Shown here: positions 8,469 through 16,933 of the stretch, in pieces
Numbering within the stretch: the first letter of the stretch is position 1
Layout of the letters: each line of letters begins with the position of its first letter
NCBI GenBank assembly: GCA_021741145.1
Contig: JAIOYK010000015.1
Span: forward strand, 1 to 64,000
Direction of reading: 5' to 3'
DNA length: 64,000 bases
From: Rhodospirillum sp.
GTDB taxonomy: Bacteria; Pseudomonadota; Alphaproteobacteria; Rhodospirillales; Rhodospirillaceae
Notes under the pieces: generated by a model
What the model saw: only the letters and a program-made list of their open reading frames with translations
Database searches by the model: none
What the model was told of the DNA's origin: nothing
Program-made: the position numbers and the translations under genes

Positions 8469-10472
8469 TCATGAGAACTCAAGAGGAGAGACGTGGGTAA
8501 AAATCTCGGCGAGGTCACCGACCACCGCGTCCGCCAGCGGTCCCTTAAAGGCCGGGTTTGGCCCGCCGCCATGGGTCCCGATCCGATTTACGAGGATGAC
8601 GGCCAGTCCGGCGGCCCGGGCGGCGGCGATGTCTTCCCGGCTGTCACCTACGAACAGGGCTTCCCTGGGCGCCAAGTTGAGTCGACGGCAGGCAAGAAAA
8701 ATGGGGTCCGGGTCCGGCTTGTTGGACGGGCAGGAATCCCCTCCGACCACCGCGTCCACCCAAGGCGAGAGACCAAGGCGGTCGACCAGGGCTTTACTCT
8801 CCTTGGTGGCTTTGTTGGTGACGATGGCGATTTTCCGTCCCGTCGAGGCGAGCCGCTGGATTGTCTCCAGTGCGTTCCCGTGGAGAGTCGTTACCTTCGG
8901 TTCAAGGAGCCGGTGGGCGGCCACATAGTGGGCGACCATGCGGTCCCGTGCGTCGAGGGACAGGGCTTTCCCCCGTTCGAAGGCGACCCGATCCATGAGT
9001 GCCTTGGCTCCACCCCCAAGGAGCGGCGCGACGGCGTCCAGAGTCAAGGGCGGCTCACCAAAGGCCTTCAGGGTGTCGTTCAGGGCGGCGTGGACCGCGG
9101 GAAGGGAGTGGACAAGGGTCCCGTCCAGATCGAAGAGAACGGCTCGAGGCCAGGCGGTTTGGTTCCGTCGGGTGAGACCGCGTTTGCCCCGATGGGGAAG
9201 GAGGCAGGTGTCGGCCAGGCTAATCTCCAGATGGAGTTGGTCCTGGGCGAGGTCTGATGCAAGGATTGGTATCTCGAGAAGACGGTTGTGGATTTGTTCG
9301 GGCAGGGTTGGACGACGGGCCTCGGGAATGGCCGCGACGCACAGACGCAGGATCGCGGCGTGGTCTGGTCCAATCTCCAGGGTGGCCGCGTAGTCCGTGA
9401 TACCCTCGGTGGAGAAGAGGAGTTCGTCCAATTGGATCCGAGACAAACCCTGTTCGTTCGAAAGGGGGAGGCCCGAGCCGATCCGGTCGGTGGGACCGTG
9501 CAACCGGCGGAACACCGACCCACAGGGACAGGGCTCGTCCGAGAGAACGCCCAGGTCTCCCGTCCGGTAACGAATGAGGGGCAGGGCCGTCCGTCGCAGG
9601 GTGGTCAGGACGATCTCCCCCTCCTGGCCGTCGGGGACCGGGGTGCCGGAGAAGGGATCGACGATCTCCAGGTACAGATCCGTTTCCCGGACATGGGCAC
9701 CATCGTGGACAGGGCATTCCAGGGCGCCGCCATAGCCCGTTTCCGTCATCCCCCAATGATGGAAGACAGCGCACCCCCAGATCTCTTCGAGGGCGCGGGC
9801 CAGGGCAAGGGGCGTGTTGTCGGCGCTGACCAGGACCGCGCGGGGCGCATGGAGCGGCGTCCCGCTCTGGGCGGAGAGGCGGGCGGCGGCGAGAAAGGGA
9901 ACGGGGAGTCCGAAAAGGACATCGGGCCGGTCCCTTCCGATCCAGTCGACCAAGGCTTCGGCGGAGAAATCCGAGGGCGCCGTCAGGGGGATGGCGCCAA
10001 GGCGTCGCGCGGCCTCGGCGAGGCCTTGGCCAATACTGCCCGATCGGGTGGCGGGGAAGGCGATTCCCACCCGATCCCCCGGTCGGGTGAACTGGCTCAT
10101 ACCGTGGTGGAAATAATCGATTGTGTCCTCTATGTCGTCCGCCGTAAAGGCGATCCGTTTGGGCGCTCCCATCGTTCCGGAAGTCTCCAGGGTGACCATC
10201 CGCGCGATGGTATCGCGCGGCGCGGCCACCAGGGGCGGATCGTTTCGCACCAGATCCTCCGGCCAAGTGAAGGGGAAACCGGTCAGGTCCGTGAGCGTTT
10301 CGGGCCAGGTTTTCGGCCCGGCTTCGGGCCAGCGGCGGCGGCTCCGATAGAAGGGACTGTTGGCGCGGGCATGGGTGAAGGTTTCCCGGATGCGGGCCAG
10401 GTGATAGGCATCCCGCTCCGGTCGGTTGGGCGGGGCGGGGAGGCCCATGCGTTTCGCCGCCCAGTCCATCAT
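8469..10472 (-). CDS. Fusion of phenylacetate-CoA-ligase-like AMP-binding domain and HAD phosphatase
   Basis: A 667-residue two-domain protein. The N-terminal two thirds are an acyl-adenylate-forming ligase like phenylacetate-CoA ligase: ETSGTMGAPKRI (phosphate loop), HHWGMTETGYGG, YRTGDLG, and a zinc-ligand-like CPCGS. The C-terminal 215 residues are a phosphoglycolate-phosphatase-like HAD hydrolase with the nucleophile motif VLFDLDGTLVHS, then IVTNK and GDSREDIAAARAAG. The junction is near residue 450. The start at 10472 overlaps the radical SAM stop by 4 bp; the longer open frame to 10718 is antiphase to that gene. As far as I recall, a CoA-ligase-like gene of this kind (DVU_1553 type) accompanies MOP in Desulfovibrio, but I do not know the HAD fusion as standard. 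Substrate unknown. Confidence 0.8.
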   Translation of the reverse strand: MMDWAAKRMGLPAPPNRPERDAYHLARIRETFTHARANSPFYRSRRRWPEAGPKTWPETLTDLTGFPFTWPEDLVRNDPPLVAAPRDTIARMVTLETSGTMGAPKRIAFTADDIEDTIDYFHHGMSQFTRPGDRVGIAFPATRSGSIGQGLAEAARRLGAIPLTAPSDFSAEALVDWIGRDRPDVLFGLPVPFLAAARLSAQSGTPLHAPRAVLVSADNTPLALARALEEIWGCAVFHHWGMTETGYGGALECPVHDGAHVRETDLYLEIVDPFSGTPVPDGQEGEIVLTTLRRTALPLIRYRTGDLGVLSDEPCPCGSVFRRLHGPTDRIGSGLPLSNEQGLSRIQLDELLFSTEGITDYAATLEIGPDHAAILRLCVAAIPEARRPTLPEQIHNRLLEIPILASDLAQDQLHLEISLADTCLLPHRGKRGLTRRNQTAWPRAVLFDLDGTLVHSLPAVHAALNDTLKAFGEPPLTLDAVAPLLGGGAKALMDRVAFERGKALSLDARDRMVAHYVAAHRLLEPKVTTLHGNALETIQRLASTGRKIAIVTNKATKESKALVDRLGLSPWVDAVVGGDSCPSNKPDPDPIFLACRRLNLAPREALFVGDSREDIAAARAAGLAVILVNRIGTHGGGPNPAFKGPLADAVVGDLAEIFTHVSPLEFS

Positions 10473-11905
10473 GGCGCGGGCCGCCGATGGAGAGTCTCTC
10501 CCTGACGGTTGGTCAGGTTGTAGGCGCAGAAGGGGATCGCCCGTTGGTCCGGCGCCATTACATGGATGTGGCACTGTCGCAGCCGGTCCAGATCCAGGGT
10601 CCAGGCGTCCTGGAAGACCATGGCCGAGAGACCCAGGGTCCGGGCGCGTCGGTCCAGAATGGCGTCGAAGGCGGCGAGGCCCGGATCCACCGGTTCGGGC
10701 GTGTCCGCGCGGGTCCATTGGTCGGTCACGTAGCGCCGTGCCCGGGCCACCGCCGCGCTGGGGACGGTGGCCCGGTCCGCCTTCGGAGCGGAGGAACAGC
10801 AGGAGGTCCGATCCTCCGGCGCCGGAGCGGGATCGAGGGGGGGCGTTGGGGGGCCGCAGCAGGATACGGGTGGCTCCCTGTCCGCGGTCAGATGTCCATC
10901 CGCCGCCACTTGAAATCGGCCACTGAAGGAACAGAATGGGTTTTCAGCGGAGCCTGGATGGAAATCGGACAGGGAGATCGCTCCGCCCTCGTGCGCGATC
11001 AGGGCGGCCATGACTTCCGGCAAGGTGAAGCGAGTTTCTGGCCGGGGGGGCGCCGGAACGCGTCCGATGTAACTGATGGGCTGGAAATGGACGGCGCGCA
11101 CCACGGGCATGTGGACCTTGGCGAACTCCACGATGGCGCCGATCTCGTCAATGTTGACTCCAGGAACCAGGGTCGGCACCAAAACCACGCCGACACCCGC
11201 CAGGCCGCAGGCCTCGATGGCCCGCTCCTTGACCGCGCGCAGACGGGCCCCCCGCAGGGCTTGGTGTACGGTGTCGCTCACGCCGTCGAACTGGAGGAAG
11301 ACGCAGTCCAGCCCGGCCGTGACCAGGGCCGCCAGATAGGACGGATCGTGGGACAGGCGCAGGCCGTTGGTGTTGAGTTGAACGAAGGAGAAGCCCTTCC
11401 TTCGGGTCAGGGCGACGATGGCGGGCAAATCGTCGCGGATGGTCGGCTCTCCGCCGGACAACTGGATATGAACCCGTCCTCCGGCGCGGTCCATCAGGGT
11501 GTCCAGCCAGGCCTCGATGGTCGCCATGGGCATGTCCTCGCCGGTGTGGGTGGCGGAGGCGAAGCAGACCGGACAGGACAGGTTACAGCGCGAGGTGACC
11601 TCGAGCAGGACACAGCAACTCTGTTGCAGGTGATTGCCGCAGAGACCGCAGTCCTGGGGGCATCCCTTGTCCACCGCCGTGGCGGGTTTGGAAACTCCGG
11701 CGTAATGTCGCGGGCTCTTGTCCCAAAGCAAATAGCTTTTCAATCCGCGCCAGATGGGAGTCGCGATGGGGCCATGGTCCGGGCAGGTCTTTTCGAGATA
11801 GACCGTGTCTCCCTCGGCGTATCGGATGGCCGGGACCGTCTCCAGGCACTCGGGGCAGACACTTTCCGTGGTCCCCAGGAGGAGGCGACTATCGGAATGG
11901 GTCAT
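10469..11905 (-). CDS. Radical SAM protein of the MOP accessory cluster
   Basis: A 478-residue radical SAM enzyme. The SAM-cluster motif is CNLSCPVC near residue 110. It is preceded by Cys-rich segments (CPECLETVP, CPDHGP, CPQDCGLCGNH) that probably bind zinc or another iron-sulfur cluster. A conserved IQLSGGEPT follows. The C-terminal part has two vicinal Cys pairs (SCCG and TSCCSS). I recall the related NCBI family being called a radical SAM (seleno)protein with Sec at such positions; here these codons are ordinary Cys. The gene overlaps both neighbours by 4 bp, so it is translationally coupled. Its substrate is unknown. Confidence 0.85.
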   Translation of the reverse strand: MTHSDSRLLLGTTESVCPECLETVPAIRYAEGDTVYLEKTCPDHGPIATPIWRGLKSYLLWDKSPRHYAGVSKPATAVDKGCPQDCGLCGNHLQQSCCVLLEVTSRCNLSCPVCFASATHTGEDMPMATIEAWLDTLMDRAGGRVHIQLSGGEPTIRDDLPAIVALTRRKGFSFVQLNTNGLRLSHDPSYLAALVTAGLDCVFLQFDGVSDTVHQALRGARLRAVKERAIEACGLAGVGVVLVPTLVPGVNIDEIGAIVEFAKVHMPVVRAVHFQPISYIGRVPAPPRPETRFTLPEVMAALIAHEGGAISLSDFHPGSAENPFCSFSGRFQVAADGHLTADREPPVSCCGPPTPPLDPAPAPEDRTSCCSSAPKADRATVPSAAVARARRYVTDQWTRADTPEPVDPGLAAFDAILDRRARTLGLSAMVFQDAWTLDLDRLRQCHIHVMAPDQRAIPFCAYNLTNRQGETLHRRPAP

Positions 11906-13062
11906 GACACGGCCTCCCGCATGGTTAGAAGGGTGGGGGGAGCCAAGGGAGGAAAGACGCCCAGATCCCCCATGGCGCGGACGATGGCGCGGGCGTCCGA
12001 CAGGCGCCGTTGGACCCCTTCCAGGGCCGCCGGGTTTTGGGCGAAACGCGTCAGGGCGGGGGCGAAGCGATCCTCCAGGGAAACGGGTGCTTCGCCGATG
12101 ATGAGCTTGTCGGCCAGATAGACAACCGCGGTTTCATCCAGGGCGTTGTGACCTTCGGGAAGGCTCATGTGGTGGGCGATGATGTCCGTCAGGGCCGGAA
12201 ATCCCGCGGCGCGAACCCTCTCCGCGCCGAGGCTGGCGTGGTGGGGGTGGCCCTTGGCGATGTCATGGAGGAGGGCGGCGGCCTGGACAAGGCCGATGTC
12301 CAGGGGGTGGTCCAACCGGGCCAAGTCATTGGTCAAGGCGGTGGCCAGGGCCGCGACGGCCCGGCCATGGCGGCGCGTCTCCGTGGGCGTGTTCGCCGCT
12401 TCGAAAAGGGCGTGGCATTCCCGAAGGTTGGGAAGGTAGTGGGTCGGCAAGATCCCACGCTGAGCTTGGTATTCCTCCGGGTCATCCATGTCGCGCTGGC
12501 TTCCCTCGTCGAAAACGGCGATTTCGGTGGCCTCGGGCTCATGGCGGTCCAGAACCGCCTTGGCGCCTCCCTTGTCCTGGGATGTCAGAAGGTCCGGGAA
12601 CAGGGACCGCCCGATGAAGGGAGGATGAGCCCGTTCACCCAGGAAGGTGGGGTGAACAAGGGGGGAGAGGCCACGCCGGGCCTCGTCCATGACCCGGATC
12701 AGGGTGGTGGGACGGATCAGGGGAATATCGACGGGCATCAGGAGGCATCCCGCGACGGTATCGGGCAGGGATGCGAGCCCGGCCTTGATGCTGCCGAACA
12801 TGCCTGACCGGTAATCCGGGTTGAGAACCGCGATCACCCCCAAACGCTCCACATGGGGGATGACCTCCTCGGCCCCATGTCCGACCACCACATGGATGGG
12901 TCCGGCACCAGCCCGCCGGGCCACGGATACCACATGGGCGAGAAGAATATCGTCGCCAAAGGGTAACAGGGGTTTGAGGGACCCCATGCGGGAAGACAAA
13001 CCCGCGGCGAGAATGACAGCGGCGATGTCCTCCGGGGGCGCGGTCCGTGTCGAGCCGGTCAT
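11902..13062 (-). CDS. MobA/MocA-like NTP transferase with HD domain
   Basis: 386 residues. The N-terminal half is a nucleotidyltransferase of the molybdenum-cofactor type: ILAAGLSSRMGSLKPLLPFG near residue 20, VVVGHGAEEV and MPVDIPLI. MocA-type enzymes attach CMP to molybdopterin, and MOP-family aldehyde oxidoreductases use the cytosine dinucleotide form, so this is a good candidate for making the cofactor of the enzyme encoded at 16.9-19.7 kb. The C-terminal half is an HD phosphohydrolase domain (AALLHDIAKG, then AHHMSLPEG). The combination resembles the DVU_1551-type NTP transferases beside Desulfovibrio MOP. It overlaps its neighbours by 4 bp on each side. Confidence 0.85.
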   Translation of the reverse strand: MTGSTRTAPPEDIAAVILAAGLSSRMGSLKPLLPFGDDILLAHVVSVARRAGAGPIHVVVGHGAEEVIPHVERLGVIAVLNPDYRSGMFGSIKAGLASLPDTVAGCLLMPVDIPLIRPTTLIRVMDEARRGLSPLVHPTFLGERAHPPFIGRSLFPDLLTSQDKGGAKAVLDRHEPEATEIAVFDEGSQRDMDDPEEYQAQRGILPTHYLPNLRECHALFEAANTPTETRRHGRAVAALATALTNDLARLDHPLDIGLVQAAALLHDIAKGHPHHASLGAERVRAAGFPALTDIIAHHMSLPEGHNALDETAVVYLADKLIIGEAPVSLEDRFAPALTRFAQNPAALEGVQRRLSDARAIVRAMGDLGVFPPLAPPTLLTMREAVS

Positions 13063-13529
13063 GGCGCGATCTCCTCTTCGGTCCGCGCGCGGGGAGGGTT
13101 GGCGATGTCGATATCGTGGCGCTCCAGGATCTCCTTTATCTTGTCCCAGCAGTCACCGACCAGCGCCGGGCAGACCTTGACCTTGAGCGCTGGGTCGAAC
13201 CGCATGATGTCGGCGCAGTTGGGGCCACCGTGGCGTTCGGTCGTCGTGGCCAGGAACCAACCGCTGTATTCCTCCAGCAGCTCCATGAAGCGGGGATCTT
13301 CCATTTCCGTTTCTCCGCCTCGCCCGGCCAGTAGACCAAGAACGCAGCATCCGCCGGAAAGGGCACCGCAGTTCAATCCCTGTCCCATGCCCAGGGCGAG
13401 GCCGGACATGGCGCGGATCAATTCTGGATTGGTTCCGCCACTCGCCTCTAGGGCCAAGGTCATCAACACATGGCTGCATTTCATGTCTGCGAGCAGGAGC
13501 TCGGCGATGCGGAAGGAGTCATCGGTCAT
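13059..13529 (-). CDS. C-GCAxxG-C-C family redox protein
   Basis: A 156-residue protein with the spaced-cysteine pattern of the C_GCAxxG_C_C family: C18 in ADMKCSHV, then GLNCGALSGGCCVLG in place of the common GxxCxGxxGA pattern, a Cys in GGPNCADIM and two late ones (VCPALVGDC). Such proteins are thought to bind metals or do thiol redox chemistry, but none in this subgroup has a role I know. It corresponds in type and position to the DVU_1555-like gene of Desulfovibrio MOP clusters. It is 12 bp after the methyltransferase gene and overlaps the next gene by 4 bp. Confidence 0.8.
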   Translation of the reverse strand: MTDDSFRIAELLLADMKCSHVLMTLALEASGGTNPELIRAMSGLALGMGQGLNCGALSGGCCVLGLLAGRGGETEMEDPRFMELLEEYSGWFLATTTERHGGPNCADIMRFDPALKVKVCPALVGDCWDKIKEILERHDIDIANPPRARTEEEIAP

Positions 13530-13541
13530 GGATCGGTCCTC

Positions 13542-14285
13542 CTAGAAGGATACAGATGTCTTCTGGTCAGCCTTGACGGCGATCCCCGTGCAATAGCCCA
13601 GGGCGAGATGATTTGGGGCTTTCCTGGCGCCACCATCGCCCCAGAGCGCGTCCAGGGAGCCATAATGAAAGATGAACCGGCCGACCCAGGCCCGGAGCAG
13701 ATCCGATCGGTCCTCGAAATGGATCACGGTCAATCCCGCCATCGAGAACAGGTGTTGGAGTTGGTTCGCGGACAGAATGGGGCCATCGTCTCCGGGGGGA
13801 GTGACGGTTTCTTCCGGGCGGCGGGCATAGACATCACTGAACGCCAAACGGCCCCCGACGCGCAGGATCCGGACCCATTCGCGCAGGGCCGCGAGGCGGT
13901 CGGGCAGGATCGACAAGACGCATTCGGTCAGAACGCCGTCCACGGATCCGTCGGGCAAAGGCAGGGCCTCTCCCCTGGCCTTCAGGAAGAGGGGTCCGGG
14001 GACCCGCCGCCGCGCCACCGCCAGGGCGGCGGGATCGGCGTCGATTCCCAGGGTGCGCAGTCCCCTGGCCGCCATGAGACCGACGCTCCGGCCCTGTCCG
14101 CATCCCAAGTCGACGACCCGTTCCCCCGGACGAAAGTCGGCCCGGTCGAGCAAGTCCTCGGTCATGGCCGGGCCGCCGGGGCTCAATGGGGCCCCTTCCC
14201 CGTCGGTGACCAGGCCGGAGCCGAACAGGCACCGGGTCGGGGCCGAAGGCGGGGAGGTCATGGTGGGAGCGGGGGACAAGGACAT
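13542..14285 (-). CDS. Class I SAM-dependent methyltransferase (MOP accessory cluster)
   Basis: 247 residues with a Rossmann methyltransferase fold: VVDLGCGQGRSVGLM (SAM motif I), GIDADPAAL (motif II acidic residue), ALPLPDGSVDGVLTECVLS, and LRVGGRLAFSDVY. The last four motifs are typical of the UbiE/COQ5 group, but the substrate is unknown. It matches the DVU_1556-type methyltransferases of Desulfovibrio MOP clusters. ATG 14285 shares one base with the stop of the upstream small gene (TGATG), indicating coupled translation; a GTG three bases earlier is possible. Confidence 0.82.
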   Translation of the reverse strand: MSLSPAPTMTSPPSAPTRCLFGSGLVTDGEGAPLSPGGPAMTEDLLDRADFRPGERVVDLGCGQGRSVGLMAARGLRTLGIDADPAALAVARRRVPGPLFLKARGEALPLPDGSVDGVLTECVLSILPDRLAALREWVRILRVGGRLAFSDVYARRPEETVTPPGDDGPILSANQLQHLFSMAGLTVIHFEDRSDLLRAWVGRFIFHYGSLDALWGDGGARKAPNHLALGYCTGIAVKADQKTSVSF

Positions 14286-14503
14286 CACTTATCCTCCAGG
14301 GCTTGCTCGACCTTGAGCATGCGGCCTTCGGCGAGGTCCTCCGATACGTAGACGAAACCGCAGGTCGGGCAGAGGGGCAGGTCGACCGGGAAGGTCTGCC
14401 CCATGTAGCTGGCCAGGACCTTGCCGATGCGCAGGGGGGTGTCGCACTTGGCGCAGATCAGGTCCTCCGGGTTCGGCGGGGTGGGGTCGGTCGACGTGGT
14501 CAT
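14285..14503 (-). CDS. Small CxxC/CxxC zinc-ribbon-like protein
   Basis: 72 residues with two CxxC pairs, ICAKCDTPL and LCPTCGFVY, about 27 residues apart. This is the layout of a zinc ribbon or rubredoxin-like metal site. It corresponds to the DVU_1557-type redox protein of Desulfovibrio MOP clusters. Both ends overlap neighbouring genes (4 bp upstream, 1 bp downstream), so it is made in step with them. A role as electron carrier or as metal-binding adaptor is equally possible from sequence. Confidence 0.75.
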   Translation of the reverse strand: MTTSTDPTPPNPEDLICAKCDTPLRIGKVLASYMGQTFPVDLPLCPTCGFVYVSEDLAEGRMLKVEQALEDK

Positions 14504-16839
14504 GACGGAACCTCCACGGTCATGCGGTGGCCATAGGCGCGGTGGACAAGGGCGCCCTCCGCCGTGTTTTCATATTCGACCCAGGTGGTCACCGGACCGG
14601 TCCGCAGGGTGGCGATGACATGTCCGGTCTTGGCGTCCTTGATCTTTTGACCACTGGTTTCCGCCGCCGCGATGACCGCGGTCACCTCGTCCACGAGGAT
14701 CAGCTTGCGCTCCATTTCGGCGCGGATGGCGTCGGGGATGATCACGGTCCAGGCCGGTTCGGGGTCGGTCATGTCTTCCTCCCATATGTCGCGAAGCAGG
14801 TGGATCCTCAGGCGGGTCCGACTGTCCCTTCGGCCGGAAAAGCCCGGATCGGGCCGCGCGGCGGGGTCGGATCCGTCGGTCGGGGGAAAGGCCAGGTCCA
14901 GAAGATGCGTCGCGCGTTTTCCCCGGCGGGCGAAGTTGTCCCGGCACATGGCGCAATAGGTCAAATAGTCCTCGGACCGTTCGGCGGCCCGTTGGTCGAC
15001 GATGGCGTTGGCCACCTCCGGATTGGCGAAGGAGACGAGGCCCCCAAACCCACAACAGGTGGTCAGCTCGGGCGAGGAGATTTCCTCCAGGGTGACGTCG
15101 AAGCCCCGGGCCAACGTACGGACGGCTCTCTGAACCTCCGTTTCATGGCGGCCAACGCAGGGATCGTGAATGGCCAGGGTCTTGCCGGCGCTTCCCTGAC
15201 CCGCCCCCTTGGGCCAGCCGATCTCGGTCAGCAGCGGCCAAAGGGAGCGGACGGGGATCTCTGGCATGTGGGCGCGGAACATGGACAGGCAACTCGCGCA
15301 GGCGGTGACGATTTCCGGTTCGCCCAGGGATGTCCATGTCCGGTGGAGATGCGCGCGCACCTCCCCGTGAAGATCGGTTTGCCCGGCCCAATGGGCGGGG
15401 GCTCCGCAACAGTCGACCATCAGGCCAATCCCGCCCTTCATCCGGTCCCGCAGGTGGGCGTAGAGGCGCTCCACATGTCCGGGCGAGGAGGCGGCGAGCT
15501 GACAACCGGGGAAGAAGACCAGGGTGCTTTGGTCAAATCCCGGTTGGTGGCGGGCGAAGGCCGAGCGCTCCGAGCGGGAGTCCGCCATGTCCCGCAGGGC
15601 GAAGTCATGGTGCGAGGCGGGCATGTGGCCGCTCGCGACCATTTCCTGGCGGGCCTGGAGGCAGACATCGCCCATGGCGAGGTCCGTGGGGCAGACCGTC
15701 TCGCACAGACCGCACAGCGTGCAACTGTCGATCATCCGGTTGGCCTTTCGGTTGCCCATGATGATGCTCAGGTTGTTGTGGATCTCCCGGACCGCGCGCT
15801 TGGGGTAGGTCCTGTAATGGGACAGGAAGGCACAAGCCTTGGTGCATTCCAGGCAATGGCAGGGGAAACAGCGGTCCGCCTCGGCCATCGCTTCGTCCAA
15901 CGTGTATCCGGCCTTGGGGTTCGAGGGTTCGGTCGGGGGAACCGGGGCATGAGACGTGATATTGACATACAGGCAGGAGCCTTCGGCTTCTTCCCGGGCG
16001 TCGGTCGCCGTGAGGGAGGCGCCTTGCAGGAAACGGTCGATGGACGTGGCGGCTCTGCGTCCGTCGCGGACGGAACCGATGGGAGAATAGTTCTCGCCAA
16101 GGGCGCCGTGGAAACCACCGCCGAAGACCTTCGGGTGGCTGGTGGCGCGGCTTTGGGAGTCGATGGCGATCCGACCGTTGTCGGCCAGGTGGATCGTCGG
16201 GGCGAAATCCTGGGCCACGCCCGGTCCCAGGGCCAGGACCACGGCGTCATGGGTGTCGATCAGGGTTTCCAGACCCCGGGGACCCGATCCTCCCGTGATC
16301 CGGGTCCGGCATTGGATGACCACGCCCAGGGAGTCGAGCGCGCCGAGATCGACGGCGATGGCTGATGGGGGAAGGCGATCTTCCGGGTAGTCGTGGCGGA
16401 GACGCTCCAGGGGGTGGGCGTCGGCCTCGAAGACGGTGACCCGATGACCCTTCCGGGCCAGGTCCGCGGCCGCGGTCAAGCCGGACAGGCCGGCGCCGAC
16501 GATGGCGATCCGTCTGGGCTTGGTCTGGCGTCGCGCCGTTGGGCGGGGGGAGGGGTAGGCTTCCTCCACGAGGGTGCGCTCCACGGCGGCGATCCGGACG
16601 GGACCTCCCGCCTCGCCGCGTCGGCAGACGGTTTCGCAGGGGTGGTCGCAGATATGGCCGATGATGGCCGGGAAGGGGACGACCCGGGCATAGAGGGCGA
16701 AGGCCCCGGCGACGTCGCCGGTTCCGATCTTTCCGAGCATGCCCCGGGCGTCGACATGCAGCGGGCAGGCATTCTGGCAGGCGGGAGGATGTTCCTCGAC
16801 GCAGCGTGCTTCCAGCGTTCTGACATGATCACTGTCCAT
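14500..16839 (-). CDS. Iron-sulfur flavoprotein: GltD-like domain plus 4Fe-4S and CCG (HdrB/GlpC-like) domains
   Basis: About 779 residues. The N-terminal Cys motif is HPPACQNACPLHVDA, as in the small subunit of glutamate synthase, then CDHPCETVCRRGE and an FAD-binding Rossmann motif RIAIVGAGLSGLTAAADLA. The middle has further clusters (CFPCHCLECTKAC and CTLCGLCETVCP). Two CCG-type domains follow (VDCCGAPAHW and TTCCGFGGLV), as in HdrB and GlpC. ATG 16839 is preceded by GGAGGG; the in-frame ATG 16869 lies inside a hairpin and has no ribosome binding site. It is a plausible electron hub between the aldehyde oxidoreductase and other carriers. The last 70 residues (after an internal EEDMTDPEP) look like an extra small domain. 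Confidence 0.82.
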   Translation of the reverse strand: MDSDHVRTLEARCVEEHPPACQNACPLHVDARGMLGKIGTGDVAGAFALYARVVPFPAIIGHICDHPCETVCRRGEAGGPVRIAAVERTLVEEAYPSPRPTARRQTKPRRIAIVGAGLSGLTAAADLARKGHRVTVFEADAHPLERLRHDYPEDRLPPSAIAVDLGALDSLGVVIQCRTRITGGSGPRGLETLIDTHDAVVLALGPGVAQDFAPTIHLADNGRIAIDSQSRATSHPKVFGGGFHGALGENYSPIGSVRDGRRAATSIDRFLQGASLTATDAREEAEGSCLYVNITSHAPVPPTEPSNPKAGYTLDEAMAEADRCFPCHCLECTKACAFLSHYRTYPKRAVREIHNNLSIIMGNRKANRMIDSCTLCGLCETVCPTDLAMGDVCLQARQEMVASGHMPASHHDFALRDMADSRSERSAFARHQPGFDQSTLVFFPGCQLAASSPGHVERLYAHLRDRMKGGIGLMVDCCGAPAHWAGQTDLHGEVRAHLHRTWTSLGEPEIVTACASCLSMFRAHMPEIPVRSLWPLLTEIGWPKGAGQGSAGKTLAIHDPCVGRHETEVQRAVRTLARGFDVTLEEISSPELTTCCGFGGLVSFANPEVANAIVDQRAAERSEDYLTYCAMCRDNFARRGKRATHLLDLAFPPTDGSDPAARPDPGFSGRRDSRTRLRIHLLRDIWEEDMTDPEPAWTVIIPDAIRAEMERKLILVDEVTAVIAAAETSGQKIKDAKTGHVIATLRTGPVTTWVEYENTAEGALVHRAYGHRMTVEVPS

Positions 16840-16866
16840 GTCCGTCCCCTCCGTATCGGGGTAGGT

Positions 16867-16914
16867 CATGGCGCCGACGGGATGTCGGCGCCATGCACGC
16901 GGGTAATCCGCGTG
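16867..16914 (-). promoter_or_regulatory. Twin hairpins between mop and the accessory genes
   Basis: Two adjacent inverted repeats lie in the 94-bp gap after mop. One has 12-bp perfect arms, 16867-16878 and 16884-16895, with a 5-nt loop; the other has 7-bp arms, 16896-16902 and 16908-16914, with a 5-nt loop. No T-run follows on either strand, so full termination is unlikely. They could protect the 3' end of mop mRNA or attenuate expression of the accessory genes. Confidence 0.6.
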
Positions 16915-16933
16915 GTGTCAGGTTGGGACCCCG

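Noticed and set aside
8306-8572. N-terminal extension of the chimeric regulator
   Set aside because: The added 89 residues are Arg/Thr-rich and unlike regulator N termini; they run past the end of the upstream gene.
10473-10718. N-terminal extension of the CoA-ligase/HAD fusion
   Set aside because: It is an out-of-frame reading of the radical SAM gene; the ATGA overlap at 10472 gives a better start.
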